A DNA stretch of 64,000 bases, taken from positions 5,117,463 through 5,181,462 of the forward strand of contig NC_135551.1 in the NCBI RefSeq assembly GCF_964340395.1, written 5' to 3'. The position numbers and the translations under genes are program-made. The notes beneath the pieces were generated by a model that saw only the letters and a program-made list of their open reading frames with translations, made no database searches and had not been told where the DNA came from. Of the stretch, positions 9,169-20,097 are shown in pieces. This stretch comes from Glandiceps talaboti. Its lineage: Eukaryota > Hemichordata > Enteropneusta > Spengelidae. Position 1 is the first letter of the stretch. Each line of letters begins with the position of its first letter.

Positions 9169-11313
9169 ATGTGTTTCTGGTCTACTTTATTTCTAACTCT
9201 CGCCTTCCTAAATGTCAACGTGGTAACAGCAATTCCTAGGATTGTTATCGGACCTGTAAACGTAACGTTGACGCTGTATCGAGGATATGAAAATGGAATG
9301 TTCAGCCTACATTGTGTTGTCGCAGATCTTGACTCCAACCACAAAGTTTCCTGGAAGAAAAATGGAAAAGTGATTAGCAACAATTCCAGATTTCGTCAAA
9401 AGATTCATCACCTCATCGACAGTAGCAGATACAGGATTGTTTCTGGACATAACGACCAGTATGATTTACAGATATCAGATGTCAGGAATATAACAATACC
9501 AAAGGATCAAGGTGAATACCAGTGTGTAGTTAAAGATAAACACAATAATGACATCATTGTCGAATCTGATAAGGTAACTGTTAGTATTTTGTTCGCCCCA
9601 AATGTAAACCAGCTTACTTGCCTAGTTAATGGAAGTGATCAGTACTCAAGAGAAGTGACAGAAGCTGAACCTGTTATGTTAGGATGCCGTGTTGATAGAG
9701 ATGCATATCCACCAATAGAAGTGAACATGTTCAAAGGTGACAGTTTACAACTTGAAACATTGTCATCATATTCGTATTGGTATACGTACAGTGTTAATGC
9801 AATCGATAGATCATACCAATGGTATCCATCGATAGACGACCACAGTACATCATTCACGTGTCAAGCTGAGCATCCAACGTTTACATCAACCAAACAATGT
9901 ACAATTGGACCATTCACAGTCAGGTATAAACCACGAGTAACAGTTGAATCAGTTCATGGTAATAAAGTTGTTATCACCTCCCGATCTGAATGGATACTAC
10001 TGAAGTGTCAGGTTCAAGCTCACCCTTCTGTCAATGGATACGTATGGAAAATGAATGGAAAGGAAATTCAACACAGTGAAAATTTTCGTTTCCAGATTGA
10101 TCCTAAATGCTTGTATATTGGACAGTTTGTTATGAATGATAATGGACATTACAATTTTACTTGCGATGTATCAAACGCGATGGGAATAGGTTCAGGATCT
10201 TTAAATATTACAGTTCAAATAGCCAGCCCCACAACCACCACAATATCAACGAAAAATACAAAATCTACATTGACATCAACTCGCAAGATAACTACCGTCC
10301 CTGAGGTGATCACCAGTAAAGGAAAATTATCTACACCATCGTCGACATCTCCGCCGAGTACATCTGCTCACGAACATATCGAAAGCCCTTCAAAAGTAGA
10401 TCCGACGTATCGGATCACTAAATCAATGTCGAACACAGCATCCATAGATCGTACGTATACGACTATCGTAAGCATAGGAGAAAGATATAAAGAACAGGGT
10501 AATGATAATCCCCCTATCCTTGCAGCAGCGTTAGTGTGTTGTGTACTACTACTTCTGATTTTCCTTTTGATGGTTGCTTGTTTTATAAAAATACGACGAC
10601 GAAATAAACAAACTAGTCGACAACGCCAAATAGCTTCTGAACATATTCTAACAGATTTAAGTATGCCAACGTTGAATAATGATGACGATCATAGATCTGA
10701 AAACCAGCCGGGCCAGTCCATGACAGAAATAGTGCTAGCGTCGAATGCAGTAACAACAACCAAGACGGATAGACCGCCTATAAATGAATATCAAACACAA
10801 GAAGACGTCGAGAGTCTGTATGCAAAACCAGTAAAACAGAAATCAAACATGAAACTGCGTAAAGATAAAGCCATTTCAGCAAAGATTATAAATGAAAATG
10901 AAGATAAAATGTGTGATGGCAAGAATGAAACGACAGCAGACATCAACCCTTCAATGAAGCATACAAATATTGATACTCAACGTAAGATGTCGCCCTCGAA
11001 AGAAAATGATTTCGAGATGGAAAACTACGTACAGTCAGGAGACAATGAAGGAGGAACAAACTCAACACCACCATGTATGCATGAAAAATCGCAGTATGAA
11101 AATGAGGATATAATCAGACACGTACCCGAAGGACATGATGTAAGTATGATAGACAGAAGAGTAGTCGCAAAGCGAGAAACTTCACGGTCGAAGAATATTG
11201 AAGATTTGACCTATGCCGAGTTAGACTTCTCTGGACAACAACCACCAACACGGGATTCACAGAAATCATCATTCGCAGAGACTGAGACTGTTTATGCCGA
11301 GTTAAAATTGTGA
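9169..11313 (+). CDS. ITIM-bearing Ig-superfamily inhibitory-type receptor (Ig gene 2)
   Basis: An uninterrupted 714-codon gene and the only family member here that looks fully intact. It has a signal peptide (about 1-21), three Ig-like domains with the same cysteine and tryptophan pattern as Ig gene 1, a Thr/Ser/Pro-rich stalk, a membrane helix from PILAAALVCCVLLLLIFLLM (about 449-475) and a basic stop-transfer segment KIRRRNK. The ~235-residue tail has SLYAKPV (Tyr551), a canonical ITIM LTYAEL (Tyr682) and TVYAEL (Tyr709), five residues before the end. Spacing of the last two tyrosines (27 residues) is typical of ITIM pairs, which recruit SHP-type phosphatases through tandem SH2 domains in vertebrates. 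An inhibitory cell-surface receptor is therefore likely. The start at 9169 is chosen for the signal peptide and A at -3; an out-of-frame ATG lies at 9150. A possible poly(A) signal AATAAA is at 11511. The ligand is unknown. Confidence 0.9.
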   Translation: MCFWSTLFLTLAFLNVNVVTAIPRIVIGPVNVTLTLYRGYENGMFSLHCVVADLDSNHKVSWKKNGKVISNNSRFRQKIHHLIDSSRYRIVSGHNDQYDLQISDVRNITIPKDQGEYQCVVKDKHNNDIIVESDKVTVSILFAPNVNQLTCLVNGSDQYSREVTEAEPVMLGCRVDRDAYPPIEVNMFKGDSLQLETLSSYSYWYTYSVNAIDRSYQWYPSIDDHSTSFTCQAEHPTFTSTKQCTIGPFTVRYKPRVTVESVHGNKVVITSRSEWILLKCQVQAHPSVNGYVWKMNGKEIQHSENFRFQIDPKCLYIGQFVMNDNGHYNFTCDVSNAMGIGSGSLNITVQIASPTTTTISTKNTKSTLTSTRKITTVPEVITSKGKLSTPSSTSPPSTSAHEHIESPSKVDPTYRITKSMSNTASIDRTYTTIVSIGERYKEQGNDNPPILAAALVCCVLLLLIFLLMVACFIKIRRRNKQTSRQRQIASEHILTDLSMPTLNNDDDHRSENQPGQSMTEIVLASNAVTTTKTDRPPINEYQTQEDVESLYAKPVKQKSNMKLRKDKAISAKIINENEDKMCDGKNETTADINPSMKHTNIDTQRKMSPSKENDFEMENYVQSGDNEGGTNSTPPCMHEKSQYENEDIIRHVPEGHDVSMIDRRVVAKRETSRSKNIEDLTYAELDFSGQQPPTRDSQKSSFAETETVYAELKL

Positions 11314-12356
11314 GGTTCAGATTATCCTCTTTCGATTTGGACTTATGTACATCCAGATCAAATAATAAGTTCATTAATTTCATAACTTTATTCAGAATAT
11401 CATTCTCACAATTTATGCCTGCATGGATTCCATTACGATTTTAGAAAGACCTTAAAGTGGCCATGTGCATGGATGACAATTGGCTATTTTTCTGGAAATT
11501 TTAATGCATAAATAAATTATCCGCTACGTTTTTCTACTGAAACATAATGTGAAAGCATATATATCGTCCTTGTTTGTAACTCACTAAATTACAAAACATT
11601 GAAAAAAATATGCACAATGCTTTATATTGTACGTACAATAACAAACTTTTACTAACTTTTTAGATTTTTACAATTTATTGACTTACAAACATAGAATTCA
11701 CGTATTTTTTTTTACATTGTGTTTCCAAGTAGAAGAATATAGTAAATGTTGTTTTATTAATTACAAATCTCATTTTTATCGGTACTTTAATGATTTCTTG
11801 AGACTTGTAGTCAGTAATAGTTAATAAGAGTAAGCAATATCATGTATTCAGTAAATCAGATCAGAATGCAAGTTTCTTCATGTAGTATTAAGAGAATTAT
11901 AACAAGTAATTATCATTGTAGCCATTTGAAGTTATCATGTGTAAACTCTACAGTTTACCTTCCGAATATAGTAGCTACGAACTTTTCCCTGAATAAGGAG
12001 CATGTGTAAGCTAATATCGGTGTTGGTAATTTTTCCGCACGGCATATTGTAGTTTATGCTCAAGTCGCGATCGGCTTGATATCGTATTTTTTGACAGACA
12101 TGGACACCCGAGTTCTTTTTCCGCAAATGACAAAAAAATACGTTTTGAAAAACCTCAGGTTAGGTTGTCTGAGTAACAAAATATATAATTTGGCGAGGAG
12201 CATGATTCTATAAGATTAAGAAGAATATATAATTGGTGAGGAGAGCATGATTTTATAAGATTAGCAAATTCCTTATCCGTGCACCTTAAAATTTCTAGAT
12301 TACAGCTTTTCTCAAATAAGGAGCATACAGTTTAGTATGACTTTTGAGTAGTCTTA
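11314..12356. other. 3' flank of Ig gene 2, no gene seen
   Basis: The first ~120 bp contain ATAACTTTATTCAGAATATC, which recurs behind the broken Ig gene at 45609, so the 3' flank was duplicated with the gene. AATAAA at 11511-11516 is a candidate poly(A) signal. The rest is AT-rich without supported genes. Confidence 0.55.
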
Positions 12357-12440
12357 TCTCTGAGTACAGTACTTGGCATTTTCCGCTGAAACCGACAAAT
12401 GTGTACATGGTTTTAATATCACATTACAGAAATAGAGGCG
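12357..12440 (+). repeat. Recurrent ~90 bp block, copy 3
   Basis: It matches the blocks before the Ig genes (TGAGTACAGT, TTTCCGCTGAAACCGAC, CATTACAGAAATA) and is closest to the copy at 42821-42900. No Ig gene follows it within the next 5 kb. Confidence 0.6.
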
Positions 12441-13153
12441 GAAATTTACTTCTGCAAAATACACATTTATAAGATATACAATCCTATCCATGCAGAACAC
12501 TGAGTTTGATTAAAGCGGTATTATATAGGAATAGGCCAACTCATGTCATGCAGTATTAACCAGGAAATGCATGAAAAAGTAAAGAAAAACCTGGTAACTT
12601 TGTATATGGTAGTTTTAGATTTGTATATCTGATCTGTTACTATCTAAAAGACGATTTGGCCATGTACGTGGTTGCTGTGAGTAAATTTCCTTGAATGTTA
12701 TATACTGTCTAGTGTATAATAAAATGCCTTTCCGATAACAGAAACTGCTGTATTGTTGTTGCGTTGGAAGTAGACATGACGTTTTTAAATGGATAGATAT
12801 GAAACAAGTTTACGAAATTCTCGCCATTTAAAAGAAAATTTAATGTAATGGTGGCTGTATCATGATCAGTGATTGCATGTGATTATCCCGTTCCCGAATG
12901 CAAGATTTCGAACAACTGCTGATGTTTCTCGTCAATTCGATTTCTACATCTATTGTAACGAATTACACGTCGATTCTTAGGATCTCGATCGCTTCCGTAT
13001 CGTAAAATCGCCATGCTTAATATATTTATATTATAGTATGAACTATGACACCAAATTATACGTGTTGGGAAATCGCTGCTGACAACCATGCAGAGTCAAC
13101 TGTTTAATTGTTGTTGTTGCTGCTGCTGCTGTTGCTGCTGCTGTTCTTGTTGC

Positions 13154-13184
<31 letters not shown>

Positions 13185-15053
13185 ATTGTTGTTGTTGTTG
13201 TTGTTGTTGTGTGAGGAGAGTAGTGGTTTTAACAGGAGTGAAGAGGAAACAGTGTGGTAAGATATTAAGTAATGGGGTGAAGTGGGAATGTTGACCTTAA
13301 TCCTAAGAATGTCACTAGAGCATCCATCAAGTACTTCGGAATTCTTGCTTTCGCTCAGTCGATGACATCTAAACACGGGAATCAGTTTAATACAGTGTCA
13401 TCCCAAGATTCACTGTGGTGATAGTAGTTGGAAACAGCCAATGCCTCAAAAATTACCAATGTGGTGGCAGCTGTGGGATCGAGTTCTTACATCGTATCTG
13501 GAACTCATGCCTTCTTTCACGGTTGACAACATTTTAACCCTTGTTTTTGAAATATTTGAACAGTCGAAAGGACGAGATGTATTATATTTTTAGACAACAC
13601 TGAGGGCGCTGTCAGTATAAAACATGAAAGTATACTCGTCAGTTCATCCTATCTACCATGTAAGGGACGATCGCAAAATGTCACACAAGCTCAAAATACA
13701 AACATCGTTCATTATTGGGGGAGATATGGCGTCAATGCGATTGCTGAACTTCACTTTCGCACTTCTATCCAAATTTCGAAAACTGTCATGCCTTCAATGA
13801 TAACAAGTTCTGCATTTACTACTGAGATGTTGATAAGTTGATTACAATTTACCTCTTAGACTAATGTAATGTACAGTTCTGGGTTTCCGGTAGTATTTTA
13901 ATGTCATGTTTTCACATTGCTTTGATCGTAGTGGTGTAACTATTACACTTTTCATCGTGGTTTACATCATATATAAACGTGTGATGTCAGACTTGCGAAC
14001 TTTCGTTTAGGGGAGGGAGTGAGTTTTGTCCTAAATGAACGAAGTTCGGTTATTGAACTTGAGCTTGTCCCTAACCTATTAACCAGATTCTATTGTACAA
14101 TTGGGGTGTGGCATTTGATGTGGTTGAAGTATAATCCGATTTTACTTCTTTTAGCTGATGGATGGTGTTTGAATGAGGAAAGTATTGCAGTGATTTCTGA
14201 TATAACACACATATATTTAATTCATGTAAAGGGCTGGAAATTTCACTTGGAGAGGCGAGGATATTTGACGAGATTGTTATTTTGAAAGGGTCACTCGAAT
14301 GGAGGCGAGCAGCAGAGAGTCATTTTGACAAAGTCAAAGAACACACAGGAGGTACATCGAAATGTTCTGTACAGGCAAAAACAAATGATTGGTTATTATT
14401 TTCTTGTTATTTAAAAAAAGGTGTCGTCAGATGACCAATGAATAGAATGCAACTGTTAATTTTAAAAAATAATTAAAAACAAGAAACGATAAATCGTCGT
14501 ACTGTGCGTCAAATTGGAAATCCTTGTCTTCAGTTCTAGTATGTCATCAGAGTCTAGACAAGTTGTTAATTTGTGAAAGTAGTTTGTCGAACACATCTAC
14601 AAATACGGTTGACCAAATATGGACAGTATACCATAGGGATTGACCAAATAAGGACAATATTCTACAGGTATTGGCCACAATGTATCATTAGGGGTTTACC
14701 AAGTATGGAAAATATACCAATGTCCCATCTACTGTGAAAGGGTGGAATGTCGAATGACAACTTTTACTATAATTAGATTATTGCATGATATGACAACCTC
14801 TGTTCTCGTAAAAGTGCAATAACACACTCTGCTCAGTAATATGATTGGAATCATAGTCTATGCTATACAATGACAAACGATAACAACATTTACTATATGA
14901 CAAATATAGAATGCCACCTAGTCTGTAGTATATGTTGTCGTATTCCTAAAAAACCTTCTGAAATATTGTTTATTTAAATACTAATTGTGTGCACATACAT
15001 AACTTGTAACATTCGATATAATAATCACCATACAATGCACATTCTCTGTTCAA
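12441..15053. other. Non-coding stretch with a triplet repeat, no gene seen
   Basis: Apart from the TTG/CTG array at 13108-13210, only short frames without recognisable products occur. Parts (for example near 13030-13070 and 14960-15053) align with 43280-43320 and 47190-47280. TATAAA-like motifs near 13616 and 13971 have no gene behind them. Confidence 0.5.
13108..13210. repeat. (TTG)n/(CTG)n triplet array
   Basis: About 100 bp of TTG with interspersed CTG and TCT triplets. The corresponding place in the duplicate segment (46996-47128) has the reverse-complement type CAA/CAT array. Confidence 0.95.
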
Positions 15054-16382
15054 TACATGTTGGTTACATGTTGGAACGACTACCGTCCAGTTGCGTTAAC
15101 ATCGATAGTTATGAAATGTTTAGAGACTCTAGTAAGTCAGTACATTAGATCTAAACTCCCACCGTCTCTTGATCCATACCAATTTGCTTATAGAAAGAAC
15201 AGATCAGTTGAGGATGCAATTTCATTAGCATTATTCAATGTAACGAGCTTCCTTGACCAGAAAATACCTAACTATTCCAGACTTTTATTCATCGATTACA
15301 GCTCAGCTTTCAATACAATTTCACCCTTTAGATTATATGACAAACTAATATCGCTAGGACTTACTGCTAGTATATGTAAATGGGTGTTACATTTTTTATT
15401 AGATCGATCACAAGTTGTTAAAATTGGAAATAATTATTCGAAATCTCTAGTTCTTAATACTGGTACACCTCAAGGTTGTAAGTTGTCGCCAATGTTATAC
15501 TCATTATTTACCCATGATTGCGTTACTGTGTCTGATAATAATTTTATCATCAAATTTGCTGATGACACCACCGTGGGCGGATTAATAAAAAACGATGAAA
15601 CATCATATCGTAATGAAGTGAACTCTATCATAACATGGTGCTCTGAAAACAATCTTGAACTGAATGTCAAAAAGACCAAAGAGATTATTGTGGACTTTCG
15701 AAGGAATCCATCTGATATCGTTCCTCTAGTCATCAACAACTCAGAGGTTGAAATAGTGCAGTATTTTAAGTTTCTCGGTGTTTACCTCTCAGCCGATCTG
15801 AAATGGGAAATCAATACTGATCATATTGTGAAGAAAGCACAGAAAAGACTGTTCTTCTTAAGACGATTGAGAAGTTTCCGTGTCAGCCAGGGACTGTTGA
15901 TTAAGTTCTACCGAGCGGTGATTGAGAGTGTCCTGACACTGTCAATCATCGTTTGGTGGGGCAATGCCACAGTTGATGACCGGAAACGTCTCAATCGAAT
16001 CGTTAACACTGCCAGTAGCATCATTGGATGTCAACTTCCTTTTCTTAATGAGTTGTACAACGCTCAAGTAAAGAAAAGAGCTCAGTCAATTGTAAAAGAC
16101 GATTTCCATCCAGCACGTAATTTATTCCAACTTATGCGCTCAGGCGAGCGGTACCGTTCGATCAAATCAGGTTCTAATCGCACATTGTTTAGCTTTTACC
16201 CAACTGCAGTCCGCACTCTTAATGAATCAATTTAAGTTCTCTATTGACGCATCAATTTCGTGTTAGGAGTCCTCTACAGAATATTGTTTTTGTAAATTTT
16301 TCATTACACGCAAAATCAATGCACATTTCATTATATATGTATCAGTATATATATGACAATAAAACACATATCATATATCAAG
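15054..16382 (+). mobile_element. 5'-truncated non-LTR retrotransposon (CR1/L2-like LINE)
   Basis: It carries most of a reverse transcriptase frame and a short AT-rich 3' tail (ATATAT-rich, ending near ATCATATATCAAG). Its endonuclease and 5' part are missing, as is usual for LINEs that stop copying early. The duplicate at 47262-47290 lacks the insertion and reads straight from TTCTCTGTTCA to ACACATGATACAG, so it marks the pre-insertion site. A short imperfect duplication around TCA..ACATG may be the target-site duplication. Confidence 0.85.
15057..16235 (+). CDS. Truncated LINE reverse transcriptase, open frame of 392 codons
   Basis: The frame begins inside the protein, just before NDYRPVALTS, a hallmark of non-LTR reverse transcriptases. 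In order it shows QFAYRKNRSVEDA, the motif A segment LLFIDYSSAFNT, GTPQGCKLSP (motif B) and the catalytic FADDTTV (motif C). NNLELNVKKTKEIIVDF and the C-terminal KFYRAVIESVL and WWGN segments follow. The style is closest to the CR1/L2 families common in fish and invertebrates. The 5' half, including the endonuclease, is absent, so the element is not autonomous, although this part still has no stop. The ATG used is chance and there is no sign of a host role. Confidence 0.88.
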   Translation: MLVTCWNDYRPVALTSIVMKCLETLVSQYIRSKLPPSLDPYQFAYRKNRSVEDAISLALFNVTSFLDQKIPNYSRLLFIDYSSAFNTISPFRLYDKLISLGLTASICKWVLHFLLDRSQVVKIGNNYSKSLVLNTGTPQGCKLSPMLYSLFTHDCVTVSDNNFIIKFADDTTVGGLIKNDETSYRNEVNSIITWCSENNLELNVKKTKEIIVDFRRNPSDIVPLVINNSEVEIVQYFKFLGVYLSADLKWEINTDHIVKKAQKRLFFLRRLRSFRVSQGLLIKFYRAVIESVLTLSIIVWWGNATVDDRKRLNRIVNTASSIIGCQLPFLNELYNAQVKKRAQSIVKDDFHPARNLFQLMRSGERYRSIKSGSNRTLFSFYPTAVRTLNESI

Positions 16383-16635
16383 ACACATGATACAGAACGC
16401 GCTAGTCACTGAATTTTCGAACATATAAATACAGGTACGCATATACGTCCCTTATAAATATAATCCGACTTCATAAAATGTCACACACACCATGTTGTAA
16501 TTCTAATTTCAGCGGCAATAATAGTGTTAACAATAAAAAGTCAAGACGACTATTGACAGTTTAAATTCCACCATTTACTATTATGAAACTATTGAATGAC
16601 GCCCTCTAACACCGATGTTTAGATTTTGATATGTA

Positions 16636-17588
16636 TATGTTATTAACCAAATACCGTTCCATATCTTGCTGCCGGAGGCAAGCCGTTATACCAGAAAAAT
16701 TACCTCGAGCAGCAAGATGTGGAACAGTATTTGGCAAATAACATACTTATACATCACCTGCGACTATGAATTCATTCTTGAATATCTAAAAATGCTGTTT
16801 CATGTTAAAATAAAATCACTTCCGTGTTATACTGTTGAGCGTAGTATCATGCACCTCTCTGATAACTGCAATGCGGTTGTTTACATGTCAGCCTTAACTT
16901 TATCGTCCAATCAGAGTGCGCGTTTGCTCAGTAGTATGACATAATGTTTACTATTTGTATATCTCTCAGCGATATATTCAAACAGCTGAAAAATGAGTGC
17001 GTCTTTGTTTTGCGTACTGTATTCCATTAAATGTACATAAATGTCCGTGATATGCTTTGTTGTTCTAGTTAAGCAAAAATTACACCCTCTGTGGTGGTAA
17101 TTTTCATATCCATGTTTACGATCGTGTGACGACCGTGCGTTCGCCGTCACTAATAACTTTATTACTTAACAACATGCTGTGGAAAGCATGGTATAGTAAA
17201 CACAATACAATACAATACAATACAATGCAATACAATACAATACAATACAATACAAGACAAAAATACAATACAAAAATACAAAGTCACTGGACTTTCACGG
17301 TTGTGTGTGGAATTTTTGACTATTTCTCTGTGACATGAAAAGTACAGTTCAAAGACTTGTTACAATGATTGTATACAACGGTGATATTTTGTTCGATTGA
17401 CAACAAATTTGACACTGGAAATGCTGGTTATAGCTCGATCTCTAGTTATCTGCTAGATTTGTTAGCAAGGGGACGTGCAGTGATCACTTGATACAACAAG
17501 CAAAAATACGGCTATTGGTGAAAAATACGCTTGTGTATCTGCAGGGCTCTTGACCCATCAGAATGCGAGATTGGTGACAGGTGACGTA
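16636..17588. mobile_element. ~0.95 kb insertion absent from the duplicate copy, starting with a hairpin
   Basis: The duplicate at 47475 goes directly from TTTAGATTTTGATAT into the sequence that resumes here at about 17589 (AAAGTACTG..AGGCATCATC). Near its left end, 16638-16676 and 16706-16747 form a ~38 bp inverted repeat (core CCAAATACCGTTCCATATCT) with a ~30 bp loop. It contains the AATAC array (17197-17280). No coding sequence is recognised, and the family is unknown. Confidence 0.5.
17197..17280. repeat. (AATAC)n pentanucleotide array
   Basis: About 15 copies of AATAC with a few substitutions, ending in an ACAAAAATAC variant. Confidence 0.9.
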
Positions 17589-17812
17589 TAAAGTACTGTA
17601 TAGGCATCATCACGAAAATCCTTGACCGGTATGTCATTTGCGCTGAACAGTGCAGACATTCTAAATACCATATGACCACGCAATTGACGGATCCCAACAT
17701 AGGACATGGCGTATGTATGATACAATATGTGGTGTTGATGCTTTCGTGTAGCTGTAATGTTTTGAAAATAATTTGCCTGATGTACTTCTACCATTGAACC
17801 TATGTAGTGGTG

Positions 17813-17932
17813 ATGTATGCATGTATGTAAGTATGTCAGTATATGTATGCATGCATGCATGCATGCAGGCATGCAGGCATGCAGGTATGTATGTATGTAT
17901 GTATGTATGTATGTATGTATGTATGTATGTAG
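17813..17932. repeat. ATGT/ATGC microsatellite
   Basis: ATGT repeats enclose ATGC and AGGC variants. The equivalent array in the duplicate segment is split by an insertion (47700-47740 and 48424-48482). Confidence 0.9.
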
Positions 17933-18305
17933 GTCAGGACAGTCGAGTTTTTTTCTATAGTACAGGATCGGGGAGGGACCACACTTACTGGAGAAATAAG
18001 AGATAACTCACACAAGCACACACATATGTCACAGGTTTATTTTTTCTAATTCTCCTCTAAATAAAAAAGAACACTTGTACAGCAAAATTGCGTGTACGAA
18101 AAAAATATGCTTAAATCGCTTTGAACACAGTGGGAAAGCGCCATATCTTATGGATACATACTTCAATTTTAATATAATTTAGTACATAACAAATCACATA
18201 TATGTTCTATAAATTATGTTGATGTAGCTCACACGTTTAATGAATAATTTGCCTTATTAATGATTTTCGGTAATTAGGTTATACATGTAATTAGATTATA
18301 TATTG

Positions 18306-18470
18306 TAAATTAACCACCAATGTTTACATTTGTGACAAATCAAAATATCTATATTTAGGGTCTGGGTTAATTAAAACGTGAAACCCTTCTTTCCATGTCA
18401 TCCCCTAAAAGATCACGGCTATGCAGATCTAATAATGATAAAATAAATTCAATAACACATGCACTGTTAT
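18306..18470 (+). repeat. Diverged direct repeat of 38093-38240
   Basis: Both copies contain TTAACCAC, AATCAAAATATCT, GTGAAACCCTTCTTTCCAT and ATAAATTCAATAACACAT-like blocks in order. No coding sequence is seen. Confidence 0.6.
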
Positions 18471-18889
18471 ACCAAGAAAATGTATTAATATGATGAATCA
18501 AATAACATAATGTGTAAATACATTGAGCAACGTATTTTCAACTTTAAAAAGTAGATCCCAACAGCTACAGGAAACACATAAACGTGACATAACGGAAAGA
18601 GCTTGACTTATGACATCCCTAATAACTTATCCTAAAAGTGATTTTGTTGCGTTCAGTTTCATGAATATATTAATAATTACTGCCAATTCCGAACGAATTA
18701 TTGTTAATGTGTATTCAATCAGGTACTGTGTTTACTTTATTCATTTTACACAGTCCAGCTGTTTCAACACATTTAAATTATTCTCTTCCCTGGTGTGTAA
18801 ACTACTAGTTCCATATTGATAAATCCTTCACGTTATTATTTATTATATTCACAGCATTATATATATAATGTGCGTGTCTGTGTGTTTGT

Positions 18890-19066
18890 TTGTGTATGTA
18901 TGTGTCCGTCTCTCTGTCGCTGCATGTATCTATGTAGAAATTTAAGTAAATGTATGTATGTATGTATGTATGTATGTGTGTGTGTATGTATGTATGTATG
19001 TATGTATGTATGTATGTATGTATGTATGTATGTTTGTTTGTTTGTTTGTTTGTTTGTGTGTCTGTG
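18890..19066. repeat. ATGT/TGTT microsatellite
   Basis: ATGT repeats change into TTTG repeats and end at TGTTTCTTTCTATTG. A related CAATAGAAAGAAACA sequence borders the ACAT array at 29133, in inverted orientation. Confidence 0.9.
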
Positions 19067-19413
19067 TATGTGTTTCTTTCTATTGCAGGGCCATAGCCTG
19101 ACCAAATTGCCAGGGGAGGGGGGGGGGGGCAGAACTTTGTCTTGGTGCAATCATGCATTTAAAATTTAGACTAATTTGCATAAATTTGCTTACAATTTAC
19201 ATAATAGTTTTATAATTTTATAATTTTAGCATACGCATATGTAAGGCTAGAAAAAATAAAAAAGCTGGTCAACGGGCAACCTAACCCATCATATTGGGTA
19301 GGTAGGTAGGTAGATTTTCATTTTTTCACAATGCTTGACAAGGATAAAACAAACCATATATAATGATAGCACAATATTTCAGGTCGAGTTTAGATAGAAC
19401 TTATTCAGTCATT
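19067..19413. other. Repeat-rich spacer with a G tract
   Basis: It contains CAGGGGAGG followed by a run of G (19117-19131) and a GGTAGGTAGGTAGGTAGA stretch near 19300. No gene is visible. Confidence 0.4.
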
Positions 19414-20097
19414 TTGATACTATCTCTTGCAATTTGTCTGCATAGTTACAGTTAGGAAATGTACACAATTTACGGTTAAACAGATGCTGTAGCTCCTCTC
19501 AAAATGTTAAGCACCGCCAAATGAACCTCAAGCATTATTTTAGCCACCCCTTCTGTCACCTACACTAAAGTGGAAATATAAAATTATGTTGTACAATATG
19601 ATACATTTAAATAACAGTGATAGCCAACAACAATAATACTCTGAATGAGATTACTTTCCACAGGATGTGGATTTCACATGCATACGGAGATGTCTCTAAT
19701 TAGCTCTAACATATACAGGGAGGTACTTAGCCAGACACCATCCATCTTGTTTTGGGAGAAAGGCAATTATCACCTTGATTGCTACTGATTGGAGGGACAA
19801 CTCGAAAGGTGAAAAAAAAAATTGAAAATAAGACAGTGTAGAAGGCATAAAATAGCAAACCATAGACATAATTAGTCTAAGACTTACAATACTTGAATAT
19901 GGTAATAAAAATACCAGAATTGAAACAATTATGTTATACATTACATATTATGTGGAAGTGTGTTTTGTTGTGGCAAAGCTGAAAGATATTTTGTGGATGT
20001 GCACTTGGTAAATGACTTCTCCTGAAGTTTAATTTGGTTCCAAAGAATCCCGAATAAAGAGCAAAACATTTCAAGACTTTCAGACTTTGCGGCCCTA
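19414..20097. repeat. Outer inverted-repeat arm, left
   Basis: This ~680 bp segment recurs in inverted orientation at 35026-35709. Markers include TTTAACTTCAGGAGAAGTCA and the AGATGGATGGTGTCTGGC-like region, and identity is high by eye. The two arms enclose the whole sulfotransferase/Penelope region. No gene is seen in either arm. Confidence 0.85.

Larger units (their letters stand above)
6763..11330 (+). repeat. Tandem segmental duplication, unit 2 (holds Ig gene 2)
   Basis: Direct duplicate of 2150-6640, as described there. The main differences are a longer ACAT array (7303-7605), small indels in the upstream region, and the tail of the Ig gene, which is intact here and broken in unit 1. 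Confidence 0.9.
14960..18190 (+). repeat. Diverged direct segmental duplication, copy A
   Basis: Blocks at 14960-15053, 16383-16635 and 17589-18185 align in order with 47190-47280, 47281-47475 and 47476-48740. Copy A has two extra insertions (the LINE and a ~0.95 kb segment), and copy B has one (47741-48424). Together with the shared 3' flanks of the Ig genes and the recurrent 90 bp blocks, this suggests that a segment of several kb from Ig gene 2 onward was copied. Confidence 0.75.

Noticed and set aside
13088-13376. Poly-Cys and poly-Asn frames
   Set aside because: Product of the TTG/CTG triplet array on both strands.
17126-17338. Frames across the AATAC array
   Set aside because: Repetitive QYNT translations from a pentanucleotide array.
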